In this document: one piece after another, positions 1 to 6,081 of the stretch | Numbering within the stretch: position 1 is the stretch's first letter | How the letters are laid out: each line of letters begins with the position of its first letter | Assembly (NCBI GenBank): GCA_003562535.1 | Contig: PWUP01000364.1 | Span: 1-8,145 of the forward strand | Reading direction: 5' to 3' | Source: Gammaproteobacteria bacterium | GTDB taxonomy: Bacteria; Pseudomonadota; Gammaproteobacteria; Competibacterales; Competibacteraceae | DNA: 8,145 nt | Translations under genes and position numbers: made by a program | Notes under the pieces: model-generated | What the model was told of the DNA's origin: nothing | Database searches by the model: none | Seen by the model: the letters and a program-made list of their open reading frames with translations, nothing else

Positions 1-332
1 AACAGATCCAGAATCCGCCGATCCAACGCCGCCCGGCTGTGTAAGACCCCATCGGCAAAACTCAACCGCACCACCGGATAGCGCGTCTGCCAGTCCCAGT
101 GGTCATGGATGTGCAAACCACGGAATAATGGCTCGTTGCCTTCAAATAACTCTTTCAGCGTATCAACGAGCAGCGATTTACCAAAACGCCGTGGGCGGGA
201 TAGGAAATAATATTTCCCTTGCTCGATCAAGCGTTGCGCAAAGCCGGTTTTATCGACGTAATAATGGTCTTCACTACGAATTTCGCTAAAGGTTTGGATA
301 CCGATGGGCAGTTTACGTCGGGTCAAGGTCAT
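1..332 (-). CDS. AAA-ATPase-like (PF09820-type) protein, 3' end outside window
   Basis: Reading leftward from an ATG at 332, the frame stays open for 110 codons to the window edge, so only the N-terminus is visible. The start of the protein has the family hallmark: a segment LPIGIQTFSEIR (residues 8-19), then YYVDKT (24-29), then YYFLSRPRRFGKSLL (41-55), a variant P-loop in which FGKS carries the nucleotide-binding Lys and Ser. This order is typical of the 'AAA-ATPase-like' family, whose members usually run to about 500 residues and end in a PD-(D/E)XK nuclease-like domain; that part is not seen here. The cellular role of the family is not established. Members are often multi-copy and patchily distributed, which suggests mobility. 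No Shine-Dalgarno is evident. The in-frame ATG at 374 hits a TAA after three codons, so 332 is the first usable ATG. The gene is divergent from pat. Confidence 0.85.
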   Translation of the reverse strand, partial: MTLTRRKLPIGIQTFSEIRSEDHYYVDKTGFAQRLIEQGKYYFLSRPRRFGKSLLVDTLKELFEGNEPLFRGLHIHDHWDWQTRYPVVRLSFADGVLHSRAALDRRILDL

Positions 333-482
333 GATGAGGTAGCCGTGGCGATGGGATAGCAGTTATGAGGTCATGAGAAGTTAATAGGTGTTAAGAGTCA
401 ATGTCATCTACGCAGCAGTATACATCAATAATAAAGTCTTCGACTGATATGGCCTTTCCGCCCTATCTTTTTGTTTTTTTAT

Positions 483-488
483 TATAAT
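483..488 (+). promoter_or_regulatory. Candidate -10 box for pat
   Basis: A perfect TATAAT follows a T-rich tract (467-480). No convincing -35 hexamer sits 16-18 bp upstream, so the call rests on the -10 and its position. If it is used, the pat leader would be about 120 nt and would contain the inverted repeat at 544-580. Confidence 0.3.
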
Positions 489-543
489 AAGGTGTGTTCT
501 TTGGCTTTACGCCTAGAAACAGTGCAGATCGAGTGTAACCGCT

Positions 544-580
544 TGCCAATGCTGCATTGCAGCGTTATGCTGTATTGGCA
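544..580. repeat. Imperfect inverted repeat upstream of pat (14-bp arms, 9-nt spacer)
   Basis: The left arm TGCCAATGCTGCAT (544-557) and right arm ATGCTGTATTGGCA (567-580) are complementary at 12 of 14 positions. Nested in the left half is a perfect palindrome, GCTGCA-T-TGCAGC (551-563), that could form an alternative structure. The repeat ends 33 bp before the pat start codon. No U-run follows, so it is not an intrinsic terminator. It could be a dimeric-regulator operator or a leader hairpin. Confidence 0.6.
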
Positions 581-613
581 CCTATGCACGGTAAATCATG
601 ACCTTTGTGAACC

Positions 614-3265
614 ATGACTGTACGTAATCTTGACTCCCTGTTTCGACCCCAATCGATTGTTTTATTAGGCGCTAGCGAACGTCCGCGCTCGCCGGGTTTG
701 CGCGTATTGCAAAATCTGCGTCTCGGCGGGTTTGCCGGTGCGCTGTATGCCGTCAACCCCAAATATCGGCAAGTGGCGGGATTGACCTGTTATCACCACC
801 TCAACGAACTACCTGAGGCGGCGGATCTTGCGGTGATTGTCACGCCGCCTAGTACGGTGCCACGGTTAATTAAACAACTGGCTCAGCAGGGAACCCGTGC
901 GGCTGTTGTGATCACCGCCGGTTTGGACGGCCCGCAGCGGCGTTGGGGCAGTCATCGGCGTCAAGCCATGTTAGATGTGGGACGAGCAGTGAATTTCCGC
1001 ATTCTCGGGCCGGGCAGTTTAGGTGTGATTGTCCCGCCAATCGGTCTCAATGCCAGTTGCGCTCAACTAAGCCCGCAATCCGGGCGATTGGCCTTGGTCG
1101 CCCAGTCTGGGGCAGTCATGACGGCGATGATTGACTGGGCAGCGGAACATGATGTGGGGTTCTCCCATCTGGTGGCCTTGGGGGGTAAGGCCGATATTGA
1201 TTTTGGCGACACCCTGAATTATCTGGCCGATGACCACAATACCAATGCCATTTTGCTGTATATCGAATCGTTAGAACACGCTCGCAAATTCATGTCAGCC
1301 GCGCGCGCAGCAGCGCGCATCAAGCCGGTGGTGGTGCTCAAAGCCGGTCGCTACGCTCAGCGTCATGAGTTATGCAGTGATGACGAAGTGCACAATGCCG
1401 CTTTTGCCAGAGCCGGTCTGCTGCGAGTCGATTCAGTGGCCGAATTATTTGATATGGCCACGACTTTAGCGCATTCCAAACCGGCTAAGGGCGAGCGTTT
1501 GGCCGTGGTCACCAACAGCAGTGGTATGGGTTTGCTGGCCGTTGATGCCTTGGTCGAAACCGGTGGCCGCTTAGCCGTACCCAGCCGAGATTGTCTGCGT
1601 CAGCTTGAGCCGATTGTGCCTCGTGAAGCCTTGGGCAGCAATCCGATTGATTTGGGAGGCGATGCGCCTCCTGAGCATTACGTTAAAGCTGTGGACATCC
1701 TGCAGAAAGACGCGGAAGTGGATGCTGTTTTGATGGTGCACTCGCCCCAAGCGGGCAGTTCCAGCTATGCCATTGCCGCCGCCATGATTGACGCCGCAGG
1801 CGCATGGCGCAAGCCGTTGCTGACCAGTTGGGTGGGTAATGTCTCGGTGTGTGACAGTCGGGAATTATGTTCGCAAGCGCGGATACCCGATTACGCCAGT
1901 CCAGCGGAAGCGGTGCAAGCGTTTATGCACATGGTGCGGTATCGGCTGAATCGGGAATTGCTCATGGAAACCCCGCCGATGGTTGCCGGGCAATTTGCCA
2001 CGAATGCTCCGGTGGCCTCTGAGGTCATCACCGAGGCACTGGCTGATGGACGCCGCTGGCTAACGGGCAGTGAGGCGCGTACCGTTCTTGAAGCCTATTC
2101 CGTACCTACGGTACCGACGTTGCATGCCCGCGATGCCGACCAAGCCGCTCGCCATGCGGCCAGTCTTGGCGAGCCGGTTGCTTTGAAAATTGCCTCGCCC
2201 GATATCCGCAATAAATCGGAGTTTGGCGGCGTCATTTTGGATTTGCATGGACCTGAACAGGTCGGCGTAGTGGCCTTGGGTTTGGAAGCGCGGATGCGCC
2301 AGCGCTTTCCGCGAGCGCGGATTGATGGCTTTACCGTACAGCCGATGGTGAAATGGCCGGGGGCTTTGGAATTATTAGCCGGTGTCGTCTGCCATCCCTT
2401 ATTTGGGCCGGTGATTGTCTTCGGTCATGGGGGGACGGCAGCCGATTTAATTGATGATCGCTCCGTAGCGTTACCGCCTCTGAATCTCAAACTGGCCCGC
2501 GAACTGATTAAACGCACCCGCATTGCCAAGTTATTGTCGGGGTATCGCAATCAACCAGCCGCCGATGTCGATGCCTTGGCGCTCACCTTGCTGAAATTAT
2601 CGCAACTGGTTGCCGACTCACCGCATATTGTCGATTTCGCCATTAACCCACTGCTCATTTCAGGGCGGGGGGTATTGGCTATGGACGCCCAAGTGGCGCT
2701 GAGTGAACGACCCATCTGTGGGGCAGCCAGTTTAGCCATTCGGCCTTATCCACAGGAGCTGGAGGAACGCTTATCGCTGCGCAACGGGGAAACGCTGTTG
2801 CTGCGCCCGATTCGCGCTGAAGATGAGCCTGCGCTGCAGCGCTTTTTTAGTCGCCTGAATCCAGAAGAGGTGCGCTTGCGTTTTCACCATCCGATGAAAG
2901 TCATGGATCACCACCTCGCAGCGCGCTTAACCCAATTAGATTATGACCGCGATATGGCTCTAGCCTTGGTGGATGATGCCAGTGAACTGCACGGCGTGGT
3001 GCGTTTATCCTCGGACCCTGATCGTCATGAGGCTGAGTATGCGATTATTATTGCCCGCGCCCTAGCCGGTCTAGGCTTAGGACGCTTGCTGATGGAACGC
3101 ATTATTGCCTATGCACGCACCCAAGGTATTGCTGAGGTGTATGGCTCAGTGCTCAATGAAAACCAAGCCATGCTGGCGTTATGTACTAAACTCGGGTTTG
3201 TGCGCGAACCCCATCCAGAAGGGCCGCATTTGGCACTTATGCGGTTGATTATGAATCAAAAATAG
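614..3265 (+). CDS. pat: Pat/YfiQ-type protein lysine acetyltransferase (degenerate ACD body + GNAT)
   Basis: 883 residues, close to the length of enterobacterial Pat/PatZ (YfiQ), and similar along its whole length. Order: CoA-binding Rossmann domain (about 8-135, VLLGAS at 17-21), succinyl-CoA-ligase-like domains (about 150-450), ATP-grasp (about 480-700, with ALKIASPDIRNKSE at 523-536), then GNAT (about 725-880). The GNAT has LRPIRAEDEP (730-739), an acetyl-CoA loop GLGLGR (819-824) and Glu808, which aligns with the catalytic Glu of Salmonella Pat. In active NDP-forming acetyl-CoA synthetases a phosphohistidine HTG follows the KAGR segment. Here KAGR (243-246) leads to a shortened loop without HTG, so synthetase activity is unlikely and protein acetylation is the inferred function. 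Pat acetylates and inactivates AMP-forming acyl-CoA synthetases in the cytoplasm. An in-frame TGA at 608-610 excludes earlier starts. No clear Shine-Dalgarno is seen. Confidence 0.9.
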   Translation: MTVRNLDSLFRPQSIVLLGASERPRSPGLRVLQNLRLGGFAGALYAVNPKYRQVAGLTCYHHLNELPEAADLAVIVTPPSTVPRLIKQLAQQGTRAAVVITAGLDGPQRRWGSHRRQAMLDVGRAVNFRILGPGSLGVIVPPIGLNASCAQLSPQSGRLALVAQSGAVMTAMIDWAAEHDVGFSHLVALGGKADIDFGDTLNYLADDHNTNAILLYIESLEHARKFMSAARAAARIKPVVVLKAGRYAQRHELCSDDEVHNAAFARAGLLRVDSVAELFDMATTLAHSKPAKGERLAVVTNSSGMGLLAVDALVETGGRLAVPSRDCLRQLEPIVPREALGSNPIDLGGDAPPEHYVKAVDILQKDAEVDAVLMVHSPQAGSSSYAIAAAMIDAAGAWRKPLLTSWVGNVSVCDSRELCSQARIPDYASPAEAVQAFMHMVRYRLNRELLMETPPMVAGQFATNAPVASEVITEALADGRRWLTGSEARTVLEAYSVPTVPTLHARDADQAARHAASLGEPVALKIASPDIRNKSEFGGVILDLHGPEQVGVVALGLEARMRQRFPRARIDGFTVQPMVKWPGALELLAGVVCHPLFGPVIVFGHGGTAADLIDDRSVALPPLNLKLARELIKRTRIAKLLSGYRNQPAADVDALALTLLKLSQLVADSPHIVDFAINPLLISGRGVLAMDAQVALSERPICGAASLAIRPYPQELEERLSLRNGETLLLRPIRAEDEPALQRFFSRLNPEEVRLRFHHPMKVMDHHLAARLTQLDYDRDMALALVDDASELHGVVRLSSDPDRHEAEYAIIIARALAGLGLGRLLMERIIAYARTQGIAEVYGSVLNENQAMLALCTKLGFVREPHPEGPHLALMRLIMNQK

Positions 3266-3284
3266 CCGCATAATCATTGTGCGG
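3266..3284. terminator. Bidirectional hairpin terminator between convergent genes
   Basis: CCGCATA (3266-3272) pairs with TGTGCGG (3278-3284), seven pairs including one G-T wobble, around a five-base loop. It exactly fills the gap between the pat stop (3265) and the stop of the minus-strand gene (3286). On the minus strand it is followed by CTATTTTTG, a fair U-run; on the plus strand only by TTT. Confidence 0.5.
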
Positions 3285-3285
3285 T

Positions 3286-3765
3286 TTACGCAAAACCTGG
3301 TGGCACCCATTCCTGCATCATGCGCTGCCGTGCAAAACGCAGGCGTTCGGACATCAGAGCCGAAAAGCGTTTGAGTAGCTCATAGCCGAAGCGTGGATCA
3401 GACTCACAACGCTCACGAATGGTTTTGCCATCGAAACGGATGACCTCCGTCGGCTCTACGGCACGGGCTTGGAAATGCCATGAGTACGGTGGAATTAGCC
3501 ACGACCAGCCCAAAATGGCATCCGCACTCAAGTCTTGGAGTTCCAGCGGTGGTCCCTCAAGGGCAGCCACTTCTACGGTGATGCGTCCGCTAACCAGTAG
3601 ATAAAATTCATCGGCGGCATTACCGTAACGAAATAGCACCTCTTCACTGTCCAGAGTTAAGGTTTCTGCACAGTCGGTGAGGAAATCCAAGTAATGGTAC
3701 TCGGTATCCAAGCTGGTAAAGAAATCATGGCGCTTAAGATGTTCTCGCAAGGCTTCGCGATTCAT
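3286..3765 (-). CDS. Stand-alone cyclic-nucleotide-binding-domain protein (no HTH)
   Basis: 159 residues forming one CRP-type effector domain (PF00027-like). The beta-roll runs from about residue 25 to 115 (VLFRYGNAADEFYLLVSGRI, 43-62), followed by a long C-helix (about 125-150) of the kind used for dimerisation. There is no helix-turn-helix, so it is not a DNA-binding regulator by itself. The phosphate-binding cassette is atypical: CRP has FGEL and RSA, whereas this protein has LGWSWL (85-90) and an Arg-Ala pair (101-102), so the ribose-contacting Glu is absent. The ligand is therefore uncertain, though the pattern is one I know from a recurring bacterial subfamily. The start at 3765 has a good Shine-Dalgarno, AGGAG at 3778-3774, eight bases away. 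It converges on pat and diverges from fnr. A link to pat is inference: some mycobacterial Pat enzymes carry a fused cNMP domain. Confidence 0.8.
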   Translation of the reverse strand: MNREALREHLKRHDFFTSLDTEYHYLDFLTDCAETLTLDSEEVLFRYGNAADEFYLLVSGRITVEVAALEGPPLELQDLSADAILGWSWLIPPYSWHFQARAVEPTEVIRFDGKTIRERCESDPRFGYELLKRFSALMSERLRFARQRMMQEWVPPGFA

Positions 3766-3806
3766 AATGGCTGCTCCTAGAGGGTGAACCCAATGTAATC
3801 GATGCT

Positions 3807-3812
3807 ACTATA
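3807..3812 (-). promoter_or_regulatory. Candidate -10 box for the cNMP-domain gene
   Basis: TATAGT on the minus strand lies 41 bp upstream of the ATG at 3765, a sensible distance for a short leader carrying the AGGAG site. The -35 position is poor (ACGGCA at 17-bp spacing). The same AT-rich patch reads TATACA on the plus strand and could instead serve fnr. Confidence 0.25.
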
Positions 3813-3928
3813 CAGGATTTACACGACGTTGCCGTAGGATAAGTACTTTCCGAGATGATATTATGGGTTATTGCGGATAGTGTACTTATCTGAGCTTGGG
3901 CAGAATGGCCGTGTCAACTTAATCAGAC

Positions 3929-3943
3929 ACCCGATGACCGGGT
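3929..3943 (+). promoter_or_regulatory. Small hairpin just upstream of the fnr ribosome binding site
   Basis: ACCCG (3929-3933) and CGGGT (3939-3943) are perfectly complementary around a five-base loop. The hairpin ends four bases before the Shine-Dalgarno GAGG (3948-3951). It could affect translation of fnr, but a stem this short may be chance. Confidence 0.25.
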
Positions 3944-3957
3944 TCATGAGGTCGCAC

Positions 3958-4728
3958 ATGTCACAGTCTCACCCCGCTAACAGACCATCTACTATGGAAT
4001 CTTTATCTTGTGCTTGTTCGGTGTGCAGTATGGCGCTGAATTGCTTGTGTAAGGATCTGGATGCGGTGTTGAAAACCCAGTTGGAAAACGAAGTGCTGCG
4101 CAATCGTGTGGTCAATCGCGGTCAGGCTCTGTTTGAAATTGGCGATACTTTTCAGCGCTTGTATGCCGTGCGTTCCGGTTCCGTCAAGGTGTACAGCCTG
4201 ATTGATAATGGTGAAGAGCAGGTTATGGGGTTTTACCTACCAGGCGAGTTATTAGGTCTGGAGGCCATTGATCAGGGGGTACATGAGTGTTCAGCAGTCG
4301 CCTTAGAAACCAGCAGCATCTGTGAGGTTAAATTTAAAAGACTCGAACAATTATGCTCTGTGCAACCGGCATTACAACAACGCCTGCATCGTCTTTACGC
4401 CCGTGAGATTGCTCGTGACTATGCCATGTTACAACTGCTCGGACGTAAAAGTGCTGAACAGCGGCTTGCCAATTTTCTGCTGCATTTATCACGGCGCTTT
4501 GCTGATCGCGGGTATTCCGCTGAAGAGTTTAATCTCAGTATGTCGCGGCATGAAATTGGTAATTATCTGGGCTTGGCATTAGAGACGGTTAGCCGTCTGT
4601 TAGCCCGCTTCCAAGAGCAAAAATTGATCGAAGTTAAGCGCCGTCATGTCCGCTTGCTCAAGCGCCAAGCACTGGCGGTTGTGGCGGGTGAACCGTTGAA
4701 TCCCGTCGTGCGGCATCATTATCATTGA
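3958..4728 (+). CDS. fnr: FNR-type [4Fe-4S] oxygen-sensing transcription regulator
   Basis: 256 residues, a CRP/FNR-family regulator. Counted from the ATG at 3958, the putative cluster ligands are Cys20, Cys23, Cys29 and Cys122, identical to E. coli FNR numbering. Asp154 in the dimer helix and the recognition-helix residues Glu209, Ser212 and Arg213 (ETVSR) also fall on E. coli numbers. This coincidence, plus GAGG (3948-3951) six bases upstream, fixes the start; the frame also opens from a TTG at 3871 but that extension lacks support. Order: N-terminal Cys cluster (18-31), beta-roll sensor (about 45-135), dimer helix (about 140-165), winged HTH (about 190-240). Family knowledge predicts dimerisation and binding of TTGAT-N4-ATCAA when oxygen is low. 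Extra Cys at 18 and 31, and Asn instead of Leu at 28, are notable. No FNR box was found in its own upstream region. Confidence 0.95.
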   Translation: MSQSHPANRPSTMESLSCACSVCSMALNCLCKDLDAVLKTQLENEVLRNRVVNRGQALFEIGDTFQRLYAVRSGSVKVYSLIDNGEEQVMGFYLPGELLGLEAIDQGVHECSAVALETSSICEVKFKRLEQLCSVQPALQQRLHRLYAREIARDYAMLQLLGRKSAEQRLANFLLHLSRRFADRGYSAEEFNLSMSRHEIGNYLGLALETVSRLLARFQEQKLIEVKRRHVRLLKRQALAVVAGEPLNPVVRHHYH

Positions 4729-4772
4729 CCCTGAGTATAGAGTGTGTCCAATTGGCACAGGGCTTATAGGAC

Positions 4773-4801
4773 TTGCATAACCGCGCTAAATTCTCGATAC
4801 T
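4773..4801 (+). promoter_or_regulatory. Probable promoter of tRNA-Leu
   Basis: TTGCAT (4773-4778) and GATACT (4796-4801) are separated by 17 bp. Initiation about seven bases downstream would fall just before the mature tRNA 5' end at 4815. No intrinsic terminator is visible between fnr (stop 4728) and here, so fnr read-through is also possible. Confidence 0.45.
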
Positions 4802-4814
4802 ATCACTTCCCCTA

Positions 4815-4901
4815 GCCGGGGTGGCGGAATAGGTAGACGCGCCGGACTCAAAATCCGGTTCTGGCAACAGAGTGCGAGTTCGATTCTCGCTCCCGGCACC
4901 A
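4815..4901 (+). tRNA. tRNA-Leu, anticodon CAA
   Basis: An 87-nt class II tRNA with a long variable arm and encoded CCA. The acceptor GCCGGGG (4815-4821) pairs with TCCCGGC (4891-4897) with one G-U pair; A4898 is the discriminator and CCA is 4899-4901. The anticodon stem CCGGA/TCCGG (4842-4846/4854-4858) encloses a seven-base loop with CAA at 4849-4851, which reads UUG. The variable arm contains TCTG/CAGA. The T arm is GCGAG-TTCGATT-CTCGC (4874-4890). The length, variable arm and discriminator A fit leucine. No integrase or duplicated 3' end is visible, so there is no evidence that it serves as an attachment site. Confidence 0.97.
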
Positions 4902-4962
4902 CCAATAACCGTTCATTCAGTCGCGTGGTCTTCAAAAATAACTGATTTTAGGAACGAGGCTA

Positions 4963-6072
4963 ATGGTAAGCGGCGCTTATCCTGCCAATCACCGTCAATG
5001 GCTGTATGCGGTATTAGCCAGCATCCTACTGCTCTGTGTCCTGCATCCTGTAGCGGCTCAGCGCTTGCCGGTGGGCGATCTGCTGGAGGCGGCTGAGGCA
5101 TTTGCCGATCCCCCGGCTGAATGGGATTACCAATTTCCTGCCGATCACGCTGCCCATCCTGAGCAATTTGGTGAGTATTGGCTGATTGTTGGCCGTGTGC
5201 ACACTCCTGAGCACTCCATACTCGGTTTTCAACTGGCGTTTTATCGGCTGTCGGTAGCCACCGAGACCGTTCACCGTGCTTCACGCTGGCGTACCCAAGC
5301 GGTGTATCGCGCTCAGTTGGTGCTGGATTCAGCCCAAGGCCGAGTGACCGAAGAACGCTATAGCCGCGATGCTTTGGGGCTGAGTGGGGCTGAGAACTAT
5401 AGCGTCTGGCTAGAGGACTGGTCGCTGGTGTTTGTGCCGGAGTGTGAGTGTTTTCATCTGCACGCGGTGCTGGAGGATCAGCGTTTGAGCCTAACCCTCG
5501 AAGCGGCTCTAGCTCCCCGCTTACCCATTACCGGTGTGCCTGGATTACCCGCCGCACAACCGGGCAGTCATGGCTATTGGTGGCCGGCCTTACACGCACA
5601 CGGTCAATGGCAAATCGGTGCGCAACACCACACCGTAACGGGTGAAGCTGTATTCGAACAGGTCTGGGGGCGGCGCTTGCCGATTGCGCAAGGCCAGTTG
5701 ATGTTAAACCGCCTGTGGTTAATGCCTGATGAAGGCAGCGCGTTGCGCTGTATGCTGTTGCAGCGGCGGGGTGGTGGTGGTCGGCCATTAGGGGAGTGCC
5801 TAGTATGGTCGGATTCCGCCGGACTGGCTTGGCAAGCGGATATTGATCGCCTGCGACCCCTGCCTTCGGGAGGCAGGGGGTCTGCGCCCGTGTGGTTATT
5901 AGAGCGTCCTGCGCAGTCACTGCGCGTTGAGTTTAACCCGATGCACTCTTATTCCTCGCAGAAAGCATCTGGCGGATGGCTGCCGGTATGGAGCGGATTG
6001 CTCAGTGGGTATGGCGAACAGGCTGAACTCGTGCAGCAAGGTTGGGGTTGGTTAGAATCGACTCAGCCTTGA
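4963..6072 (+). CDS. Secreted AttH/CrtC-type lipocalin-fold protein, divergent
   Basis: 369 residues. An N-terminal signal peptide has a hydrophobic core at about 14-28 and a likely cleavage after VAA (30-32), so the protein is exported. The mature part has the order of the AttH/CrtC-N lipocalin family ('predicted secreted hydrolase'): FPADHAAHPE (58-67), EYWLIVG (71-77), GFQLAFYR (88-95), VWLEDW (148-153), VTGEAVFEQVWG (225-236) and a C-terminal GWGWLE (360-365). From memory, the usual motifs are EWWY, a WxDxEW-like segment after the second VTG, and GxGYLExTGY, so this copy is substituted at several of the most conserved sites. It may have lost or changed any hydratase-like activity. Function is not predictable. 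AttH partners (ABC transporter genes) are absent here. GGAACGAGG (4951-4959) supplies the ribosome site. A strong hairpin lies in the reading frame near residues 298-307. Confidence 0.7.
   Translation: MVSGAYPANHRQWLYAVLASILLLCVLHPVAAQRLPVGDLLEAAEAFADPPAEWDYQFPADHAAHPEQFGEYWLIVGRVHTPEHSILGFQLAFYRLSVATETVHRASRWRTQAVYRAQLVLDSAQGRVTEERYSRDALGLSGAENYSVWLEDWSLVFVPECECFHLHAVLEDQRLSLTLEAALAPRLPITGVPGLPAAQPGSHGYWWPALHAHGQWQIGAQHHTVTGEAVFEQVWGRRLPIAQGQLMLNRLWLMPDEGSALRCMLLQRRGGGGRPLGECLVWSDSAGLAWQADIDRLRPLPSGGRGSAPVWLLERPAQSLRVEFNPMHSYSSQKASGGWLPVWSGLLSGYGEQAELVQQGWGWLESTQP
5855..5882. repeat. Strong stem-loop within the lipocalin-like coding sequence
   Basis: CCCCTGCCT (5857-5865) pairs perfectly over 9 bp with AGGCAGGGG (5871-5879), enclosing TCGGG. 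With G5880 bulged, GA (5855-5856) also pairs with TC (5881-5882). No T-run follows on either strand. It encodes a Pro/Gly-rich stretch around residues 298-307. Confidence 0.7.
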
Positions 6073-6078
6073 ACTGAG
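6062..6078. terminator. Weak hairpin at convergent gene ends
   Basis: CTCAG (6062-6066) and CTGAG (6074-6078) flank a seven-base loop that spans the stop codon of the plus-strand gene (6070-6072). The opposing minus-strand gene stops at 6082, so it sits between two convergent genes. Neither side has a U-run, so terminator function is doubtful. Confidence 0.25.
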
Positions 6079-6081
6079 CAA

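Larger units (their letters stand above)
333..613. other. Divergent intergenic region between the AAA-like gene and pat
   Basis: This 281-bp AT-rich stretch has no convincing gene. It separates two divergently transcribed genes and should hold both promoters. Toward pat it contains a T-rich run (467-480), a perfect TATAAT (483-488) and a large inverted repeat (544-580). Toward the AAA-like gene, TTGACT reads on the minus strand at 401-396, but no good -10 hexamer lies at the correct spacing. Confidence 0.7.

Noticed and set aside
606..621. CRP-like site TGTGA-N6 overlapping the pat start.
   Set aside because: The second half-site (ACTGT) does not match TCACA, and the site would overlap the start codon.
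3871..3957. N-terminal extension of FNR from a TTG codon at 3871 (29 extra residues).
   Set aside because: No Shine-Dalgarno serves it. The ATG at 3958 has GAGG six bases upstream and places all ligand and DNA-contact residues on E. coli FNR numbers.
3766..3957. Search for an FNR box (TTGAT-N4-ATCAA) indicating autoregulation of fnr.
   Set aside because: No match on either strand; the nearest, around 3914-3925, has only one half-site resemblance.
4744..4758. Hairpin GTG-T-CC-AATT-GG-CAC after fnr as its terminator.
   Set aside because: It has a bulge, only five pairs and no following T-run.
4917..4949. Terminator after the tRNA: TCAGT and ACTGA followed by TTTT.
   Set aside because: The stem is only 5 bp with a 19-base loop; too weak to support.
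4815..4963. tRNA-Leu as an integration site for a mobile element.
   Set aside because: No integrase, no duplicated tRNA 3' end and no change of gene type follow it in the window.
4872..5096. Plus-strand open frame starting MRVRFSLPAP.
   Set aside because: It starts inside the 3' half of the tRNA and runs over the next gene in another frame; this N-terminus is the typical artefact of translating a tRNA T arm.
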